The position numbers and the translations under genes were made by a program. Shown in pieces: positions 58,801 to 64,000 of a stretch of DNA of 64,000 nt. Source of the DNA: Parapedobacter luteus (GTDB taxonomy: Bacteria; Bacteroidota; Bacteroidia; Sphingobacteriales; Sphingobacteriaceae); contig NZ_FUYS01000002.1 in the NCBI RefSeq assembly GCF_900168055.1, forward strand, positions 888 through 64,887, read 5' to 3'. Positions within the stretch are counted from its first letter, which is position 1. Every line of letters begins with the position of its first letter. A model generated the notes under the pieces. That model was not told the DNA's origin. It worked only from the letters and a program-made list of their open reading frames with translations, and made no database searches.

Positions 58801-60204
58801 ATGAAAACGGATAACCAGCATTCCAGACGTAATTTCCTGAAAAAAATGGCCAGCACTGCGGTTGCGGCTAGCGTAGCGCCTACCATTTTGTTGCCTCGGA
58901 ACGGCAATGTGCTGAGCAGGGAGATTGCGTACCGCAAAACGTTCGGCGCTAATGATCACATTCAAATTGGACTCATTGGTGGAGGTATACAAGGCACCTC
59001 AAATATGGAGTCGGCATTAAAGGTGCCCGGAGTAAAACTCATGGCTGTAGCGGATCTATATGACGGGCGGTTAGTGCGGGCAAAGGAATTGTATGGCCAT
59101 GATATGGTAACGACAAAAGACTATCGGGAAATACTGAACAGGCCAGACATTGATGCGGTCGTTGTAGCGGTTCCCGACCATCTCCACGCACAAATCGGCA
59201 TCGAAGCCTTGAAGGCCGGTAAGGCATTATATTGCGAAAAGCCCATGACCAAACTGATTGAAGAAGGGCATGACCTGATCAAAGCGGCCCATGAAACCAA
59301 GCAATTGGTTCAGGTGGGTAGCCAGCGCGTGAGCTCCATCATCTATGCCAAGGCGCGTGAGCTGTTTCGGGCAGGCGCAATCGGCGAACTGAACCTGGTG
59401 GAAGCATATTATGACCGCCACTCTGCCCAGGGGGCATGGCAGTATTCCCTGCCGTTGGATGCGTCGCCGGAGACGGTTGACTGGGATCGGTTTTTGAGTG
59501 ACAAGGCACCGAAAATACCATTTGATCCGCTTCATTTTTTCCGTTGGCGCAATTACCAACGCTATGGTACCGGCGTGGCCGGGGATTTGTTTGTCCATTT
59601 GTTTTCGGGAATACATTTTGTGCTGGATTCCAAGGGACCAAACCGGATCATGACCAGCGGCGGGCTCCGTTACTGGAAAGATGGCCGTGACGTGCCTGAT
59701 CTGATGGTTGGGATTTACGATTACCCGAAAACCGAATCGCACCCTGAATTTACGTTGACCCTACGGGTTAATTTCGCCGATGGTTCAGGGGGAGGGCAAC
59801 AGTTTAGGTTCATTGGCAGCGAAGGACAGATGATCATCTCCGGCAGGGGGGTGAGTATCAAGAAGAAACGGCTGGCGGAGGCCCCCGGATATACGATTAA
59901 TACGTTCCCTGAGGCAATGCAAGAGGCATTTCTCAAAACATACCATGAGAAATATCCTGCCAAATTCGAAGTGATTGGACCTCAGGAGGAAGAATATACT
60001 GCACCGAGGGAATATAGCGATAGCTATGACCACTTCGCTAATTTCTTCAACGCTATCCGCAATAAAACCGGCGTCGTGGAAGATGCCGTCTTCGGTTTGC
60101 GCGCAGCCGGCCCGGCCCTATTGTCCAATACCAGTCACTTCGAACGGAAAATCGTGCACTGGAACCCCGAAACGATGGTTGTCGAACGCAGCGCTACAAC
60201 GTAG
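58801..60204 (+). CDS. Tat-exported Gfo/Idh/MocA-family oxidoreductase
   Basis: The 467-residue product begins with a twin-arginine signal (HSRRNFLKKMASTAVAASVA). The NAD-binding motif IGLIGGGIQGTSNMESALK, ADLYDGRLVRAKELYG, VAVPDHLHAQIGIEALKAGK and the EKP signature in LYCEKPMTKLIEEGHDL mark the Gfo/Idh/MocA family. Exported members bind nicotinamide cofactor tightly and act on sugars, sometimes as hydrolases through a redox cycle. ATG at 58801 is chosen from the signal peptide; an earlier in-frame ATG at 58711 would bury it. It is the last gene of the galactonate locus, 92 bases after dgoK. Confidence 0.9.
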   Translation: MKTDNQHSRRNFLKKMASTAVAASVAPTILLPRNGNVLSREIAYRKTFGANDHIQIGLIGGGIQGTSNMESALKVPGVKLMAVADLYDGRLVRAKELYGHDMVTTKDYREILNRPDIDAVVVAVPDHLHAQIGIEALKAGKALYCEKPMTKLIEEGHDLIKAAHETKQLVQVGSQRVSSIIYAKARELFRAGAIGELNLVEAYYDRHSAQGAWQYSLPLDASPETVDWDRFLSDKAPKIPFDPLHFFRWRNYQRYGTGVAGDLFVHLFSGIHFVLDSKGPNRIMTSGGLRYWKDGRDVPDLMVGIYDYPKTESHPEFTLTLRVNFADGSGGGQQFRFIGSEGQMIISGRGVSIKKKRLAEAPGYTINTFPEAMQEAFLKTYHEKYPAKFEVIGPQEEEYTAPREYSDSYDHFANFFNAIRNKTGVVEDAVFGLRAAGPALLSNTSHFERKIVHWNPETMVVERSATT

Positions 60205-60226
60205 CATACGGCCTGCCGTGTGTCCA

Positions 60227-61348
60227 TTATACGATAACTTGGCGGTCGCGGGCCTTTATCGGCCACACACCGCTTTGTTGCCCCTCGGCAATGGCAATGG
60301 CCCGTTCGTACAGGGCCACCGTGGGGCAGATGTGGTAGGGCAATCCGTAAAACACGTCGCCAATTTTCCAACCGTGGCCTTCGTGAGCTTCCACAACGAG
60401 GTGCTCTTCGCTTTGCGAGATGGGCTTCAGCCCCGGGGCGTTGAGCAAGTGTATCCGGCGATCGATTGGATTTTCCGCGGCAATAGCTTTATGGCCCAAA
60501 TCGAGGCACAGTGTCGTAGGCGTAGGCAACGAGATGACTCGGGTCAATACCAATGCCGCATGCACGAAATGTTGTTCAGGCAGGCCATCGCCGTAGCCTT
60601 TATCCCAGAAAATAAACGTGCCCGGGCTACACACTACCCGCGTATCGGCAGCGTGGATGGGAAACGTGGGTGAGCCGCCGGCGACAACCACCGGCGTGGG
60701 ATAACCTTGGCGCTCCAACTCGGAAACCATGGCCCAGACAGGGGCAATGCCGAGCAGACAGCGTTGCCTACGTTGGCTGACATCCGGATCGCGGAGGTGG
60801 CCGTCATAGGCATGTAAGCCCAGTACCTCGATGTTGTCTAACAATTGGATGCCTTGGTAAAGCTGTACGGCCTTATCGCCGGCCGGGATACCCGTTCGGC
60901 CCATGCCTACGTTGATATCGATGTACACTTGGATTTTCAGGTCGTTGTCGGAGGCGATGGTTGACAAGCGTTCTGCATTGGCCGTATGGTCAACCAAGCA
61001 AGAAAATGCGGTGTTGGGATACTTCTTTATGAGTTCCAGATACCGGTGTGCTTTAGGGCCAACCGGCTGGTAAGCCAGCAGGACATCAGGTGCGTTGGAC
61101 ATGGCCAATAGCTCGGCCTCGGCGATGGTGGCACACTTAAATTGGCGGATACCCGCATCCATCAGCATGGCAGCGGCTTCTTGGGTTTTGTGGGTTTTTA
61201 CGTGCGGCCGTAATCGGCTGGTATCCCCATTGACCATTTTTTTTAGTGTATGGATATTTTCACTTACACGCTTGGGATAAACCACAAGCGCCGGGGAGTC
61301 GATATGATCGATATCCTCGATGGTATACCAGGATTGAGTGTCGTTCAT
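60227..61348 (-). CDS. D-threonine aldolase-family PLP enzyme (DSD1/DTA type)
   Basis: The 373-residue protein has an alanine-racemase-like PLP barrel with the PLP lysine in RLRPHVKTHKTQEAA, QVYIDINVGMGRTGI, VLGLHAYDGHLRDPDVSQR, VVAGGSPTFPIHA, and the C-terminal metal-binding-type region (CLDLGHKAIAAENP, EEHLVVEAHEGHGW). Family members cleave D-threonine and other D-3-hydroxyamino acids or dehydrate D-serine. It lies 12 bases after a membrane-dipeptidase gene, and the three-gene set points to D-amino acid or hydroxyamino acid breakdown. Confidence 0.88.
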   Translation of the reverse strand: MNDTQSWYTIEDIDHIDSPALVVYPKRVSENIHTLKKMVNGDTSRLRPHVKTHKTQEAAAMLMDAGIRQFKCATIAEAELLAMSNAPDVLLAYQPVGPKAHRYLELIKKYPNTAFSCLVDHTANAERLSTIASDNDLKIQVYIDINVGMGRTGIPAGDKAVQLYQGIQLLDNIEVLGLHAYDGHLRDPDVSQRRQRCLLGIAPVWAMVSELERQGYPTPVVVAGGSPTFPIHAADTRVVCSPGTFIFWDKGYGDGLPEQHFVHAALVLTRVISLPTPTTLCLDLGHKAIAAENPIDRRIHLLNAPGLKPISQSEEHLVVEAHEGHGWKIGDVFYGLPYHICPTVALYERAIAIAEGQQSGVWPIKARDRQVIV

Positions 61349-61360
61349 TATTGATGTTTT

Positions 61361-62440
61361 TTAGTTGTTTTTCCATGCCCGCCGGATAAACCGAAGCCAG
61401 TTGCCATGGAAGATGTTGGTCCTATCGGACGCGGTGTATCCTCTTTTCTCCAATATGCCTTCCAGTTTCCGGAGATCGGCAATGGTACTTAAATCATAAG
61501 GGCATTGTTCGGAGCCAAACATACCGTCCAGATCGCTGCCGATGGCCGCATGGTTGCTGTTGCCGGCCAGCTGGCAGATATGGTCAATGTGGTCGGCCAG
61601 GCGGTCAAGATTTACGCCACATAACGATGGCGTTGACTTGCCCCGGGTCCAGTTCGGTGCTAACATCCAGGCATCCAGGGCGCTCCCGATGATTGCGCCG
61701 CGTTCAATCAATGCGTCCAGTTGGTCGTCATCCAATTGCCGTTGGTGGTTGACAAGCGCTCGGCAGTTGTGATGGCTGGCCCACACGGGACCTTTGTATA
61801 TCGCCATCGCCTGCCAGAAGCCTGCGTCGGTCAGGTGGGTGATATCCAAAACCATGTGCAGGTGATCCATCTCCTTGAGGAGCTCAACACCCAGCGGGGT
61901 CAACGGCCCTTCCATGCCCGTGCCGGGAGCATAGCGTCCGGGGCCGTAATGCGCGGGTCCGATGGCCCGAAGCCCGTAGGCATATGCGCGTTCAAGGTAA
62001 GAAAGGTCAATCAGGGAGTCGGCGCCCTCCAGGCTGAGCATGAAGCCGACCGGCTTGGTATCGTTGGCTACCCCCTCATCCTCCCATAGGACAATGTGGC
62101 GCTCCAACGTAGTTAAATCTGTGATTTGCTGCATTTCGCCGGTATCGATCATGGCCCGGTACCAGGCCAGCTGACCCTGTGTCTGCGCCCAGGCTTGTTC
62201 CGGTGAATACCAGCCTGGCAATATGCGGTGATTTTCTGTAACCCGGGCGATTTGCGTGGCCACAACCAAGCCGATTCGCCCCTTCCTCAGTTCAGGTAGC
62301 GATACCACGTTGTTCCCGCGATCAGGTTTGTCTTGCATGCCCGACTCGCGGGCGCGAATGCTATCAATATCGGCCGTTAGGTCACGGTTCCACTCCATGG
62401 CGTTCATCGCCAGATCGAGGTGTGCGTCGATGATAAGCAT
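61361..62440 (-). CDS. Membrane dipeptidase (peptidase M19)
   Basis: The 359-residue zinc enzyme has the M19 pattern: DAHLDLAMNAMEWNRDL (H-x-D ligands), VGFMLSLEGADSLIDLSY with the bridging glutamate, MVLDITHLTDAGFW, VWASHHNCRALVNHQRQLDD and IGSDLDGMFGSEQCP. Renal-dipeptidase relatives accept dipeptides with a D-residue at the second position, which fits the neighbouring D-threonine aldolase-like gene. No signal peptide is present, so it acts in the cytoplasm. It starts 13 bases after the RidA stop. Confidence 0.92.
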   Translation of the reverse strand: MLIIDAHLDLAMNAMEWNRDLTADIDSIRARESGMQDKPDRGNNVVSLPELRKGRIGLVVATQIARVTENHRILPGWYSPEQAWAQTQGQLAWYRAMIDTGEMQQITDLTTLERHIVLWEDEGVANDTKPVGFMLSLEGADSLIDLSYLERAYAYGLRAIGPAHYGPGRYAPGTGMEGPLTPLGVELLKEMDHLHMVLDITHLTDAGFWQAMAIYKGPVWASHHNCRALVNHQRQLDDDQLDALIERGAIIGSALDAWMLAPNWTRGKSTPSLCGVNLDRLADHIDHICQLAGNSNHAAIGSDLDGMFGSEQCPYDLSTIADLRKLEGILEKRGYTASDRTNIFHGNWLRFIRRAWKNN

Positions 62441-62453
62441 GGCGATTGCGCGG

Positions 62454-62837
62454 CTATTTCTTGGCGATGCAGTCGATTTCTACTTTGATTCCGTTGTCCA
62501 ATACGGATTGAACAGTGGTTCGCGCAGGCCTGATGCCGGTGAAGTATTCGGCATATACCTTGTTGAACCGTTGGAAATCGGCAATGTCGCTCAAATGGAC
62601 CGTGCATTTCACGACATCTTCCATGGTCATTCCCGCCTGTTCCAGGATAGCCTTGATGTTTTGCAGGGTGAGGTGCGTCTCTTCTTCAATGGTGCCTAAA
62701 ACAAACGTTGACTTCTTGAAATCAATAGCGGCTTGGCCGCTTACAAATAACAGGCCATCGATAAGCACGCCATCGGAATAGGCGCCAGTAGTAAAGCCTT
62801 GTGCTCGGTGGGGGTGGACGATTTTTGTTTTTTCCAT
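62454..62837 (-). CDS. RidA family enamine/imine deaminase
   Basis: The 127-residue protein has the YjgF/YER057c/UK114 pattern: GAYSDGVLIDGLLFVSGQAA, TLQNIKAILEQAGMTMEDVV, KCTVHLSDIADFQRFNKVYAE and the substrate-binding arginine in GIRPARTTVQS. RidA hydrolyses reactive enamines made by PLP-dependent serine/threonine dehydratases. As the first gene of a run with a PLP enzyme it fits a clean-up role for 2-aminoacrylate-like products. Confidence 0.93.
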   Translation of the reverse strand: MEKTKIVHPHRAQGFTTGAYSDGVLIDGLLFVSGQAAIDFKKSTFVLGTIEEETHLTLQNIKAILEQAGMTMEDVVKCTVHLSDIADFQRFNKVYAEYFTGIRPARTTVQSVLDNGIKVEIDCIAKK

Positions 62838-62893
62838 GTCAGTCTGTCGTTGTCGTTTTATTTAATGCGTGCTTTGTTAACTATTTACCCTGC

Positions 62894-63013
62894 GAAAGGT
62901 AGCAAAAACGAATCGATTTTTGAAAGCGGCGTAGGCAAAAGGTGATGTTTCCTGGTTTCAAGTGCCGGTAAAATCTAGTACACCGATTGAAAAGCGCAAA
63001 AAATCGATTTTTT
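62894..63013. promoter_or_regulatory. Control region of the ridA operon with two CG-centred palindromes
   Basis: AATCGATT at 62911-62918 and AAAAAATCGATTTTTT at 62998-63013 are palindromes centred on CG, as LacI-family operators are; both are embedded in the shared word AATCGATTTTT. The centres are 91 bases apart. A near -7 box (TACCTTTC, minus strand) lies at 62894-62901, so the first palindrome falls in the spacer upstream of it. The LacI-family gene ends at 63087, next to this region. Confidence 0.5.
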
Positions 63014-63086
63014 TTGGCATAACACATATGATGCATGGGAGTTTTACGTTAAAGAATAGTTTGACAGCACGCTTTCTTTACCTTTG

Positions 63087-64000
63087 CTATTGCATAGTGA
63101 ACACCTGCAATTCGCAGGGCACTTTAATGAGTTGGGGGGCGTATCCTGTTTTTGGGTGGCGGATTAAGTCCAACAACAATAAACCTGATTTTTGCCCGAT
63201 TTCATAGGGTTGTTCTTTGAGGGAAGCAAGTGGAGGCCGCTCCAGGTACTGGATCATTGGATTTGCGCCATAGCCTATGAGCTCGATGGCATCCGCTTTT
63301 TGTGGAAATTCCCTGCGCAGGCAGTTCAGCGCATCGAGCATCACCTGGTCTTTAAATGCCAGGATGGCGGTCGGTGGATTATCGAGCTGCATCAGACGCC
63401 GGATGGCCTGGAAATTGTGCTCGTGGGTAAAGTCACTTTCCTGGACCAATGACTTGTCAAACGGAATATGGTGCTGTATGAGGCCGTCGCGGTATCCCAG
63501 GAAACGGTCGCGACTGGTGGTCCAGAATGACGAGGCGTTGATGAACCCGATTCGCTGATGGCCCCGGGAAACCAAATAGGCGATGGCATCGATGGCTCCT
63601 TTGTATACATCACTGCATACGCAATGGTATTCTTCATTGATGGGCTTGCGGATGAAATAAACAATAGGTATGCCTGAATAGACAAACTCATTGATGTGTG
63701 TGGTGTCTGCCGTTTCGCGGGATATGGCAATGACTAATCCGTCTACGCGGTTTGCTTGCATGGTGTTCAAGAGTTCTTTCTCGCGCTGGAGGCTTTCATG
63801 GCTTTGGCTGATGAGCACGTTGTAGCCGTTGTCATAGGCAAACTTTTCGAAACCTTCCACGGCGGCAACATAAAAATGGTCCAGCATGTTGGGGATGACA
63901 ATGCCAAGCGTAAATGACTTTTGTTGCTTGAACCGGATCGCAGTTTGATTGGGAACAAAATGAAGTTGTTCGGCAAGTTTTTTGACGCGTTCTTTCGTGA
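63087..64000 (-). CDS. LacI-family transcriptional regulator (5' end outside the window)
   Basis: The frame is open to the window edge, so the start lies beyond it. Visible first is the end of the DNA-binding region (TKERVKKLAEQLHFVPNQTA), the hinge, then the periplasmic-binding-protein-like effector domain (FTLGIVIPNMLDHFYVAAVE, GYNVLISQSHESLQREKELL, VDGLVIAISRE, HQRIGFINASSFWTTSRDRF, AILAFKDQVMLDALNCLRRE). This is the normal LacI architecture. Downstream in the same direction is the ridA operon with two CG-centred palindromes, the most likely target, though the galactonate locus is also near. Confidence 0.92.
   Translation of the reverse strand, partial: TKERVKKLAEQLHFVPNQTAIRFKQQKSFTLGIVIPNMLDHFYVAAVEGFEKFAYDNGYNVLISQSHESLQREKELLNTMQANRVDGLVIAISRETADTTHINEFVYSGIPIVYFIRKPINEEYHCVCSDVYKGAIDAIAYLVSRGHQRIGFINASSFWTTSRDRFLGYRDGLIQHHIPFDKSLVQESDFTHEHNFQAIRRLMQLDNPPTAILAFKDQVMLDALNCLRREFPQKADAIELIGYGANPMIQYLERPPLASLKEQPYEIGQKSGLLLLDLIRHPKTGYAPQLIKVPCELQVFTMQ

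Noticed and set aside
60206-60226. ACGGC/GCCGT hairpin between the Gfo/Idh and aldolase-like genes
   Set aside because: Only five base pairs with a two-base loop and no T run; too weak to call a terminator.
62962-63207. An 81-codon plus-strand frame next to the LacI gene
   Set aside because: Overlaps the 3' end of the LacI-family gene and the operator region; no domain or plausible initiation signal.

Overview
The window is chromosomal DNA of a member of the Bacteroidota, most likely a Sphingobacteriaceae-type soil or water organism. This rests on gene content: a type IX secretion (T9SS) sorting domain, a PorP/SprF protein, a SusC/SusD pair with a FecR regulator, a lipidated TamA homologue (TamL), a fused E1 alpha/beta dehydrogenase, and repeated TAnnTTTG -7 promoter boxes. 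I saw no tRNA, rRNA, CRISPR array or intact insertion sequence.

Layout. 1-5.2 kb: the end of a giant DUF11-repeat adhesin with a gliding/T9SS C-terminal domain, then PorP/SprF and an OmpA/PD40 protein, closed by a strong terminator. 5.4-15.3 kb: a fumarylacetoacetate-hydrolase-family enzyme, then on the minus strand tamB-tamL-mdh-retropepsin. 15.6-18.1 kb: the E1 fusion. 18.1-23.5 kb: a minus-strand aromatic amino acid operon (pheA, DAHP synthase/chorismate mutase, aroA, aroC, ROK kinase) preceded by what reads as a complete phenylalanine attenuator: a 23-codon leader peptide rich in Phe/Tyr/Trp, an antiterminator pairing and an intrinsic terminator. 23.6-27.3 kb: a short 11-bp tandem array and a two-gene unit (conserved hypothetical plus an exported MG2/plug-like protein). 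27.4-33.1 kb: accessory genes (AAA/DUF4143 ATPase behind 33-bp phased repeats, a phosphotransferase, two GNATs, PaiB, MocR). 33.1-37.1 kb: a small island with a hicA remnant, a phage-type repressor, an unknown protein, a duplicated HEPN protein and a retropepsin. 37.2-41.9 kb: type II NADH dehydrogenase, DUF423, patatin, an orphan substrate-binding lipoprotein and an LLM oxidoreductase.

42.1-60.2 kb is the most coherent system: FecR, SusC, SusD, two exported FAD oxidoreductases, a CstA-type permease, an exported beta-propeller/cytochrome c protein, the complete D-galactonate route (aldolase, DgoD, DgoK) and a Tat-exported Gfo/Idh/MocA oxidoreductase. I infer a utilisation locus in which a galactose- or galactonate-containing compound is taken up and oxidised in the cell envelope, electrons pass to a c-type cytochrome, and galactonate is split to pyruvate and glyceraldehyde 3-phosphate.

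60.2-64.0 kb: a minus-strand D-threonine aldolase-like enzyme, membrane dipeptidase and RidA, with a LacI-family regulator (cut by the window edge) upstream and two CG-centred palindromes between it and ridA that look like operators.
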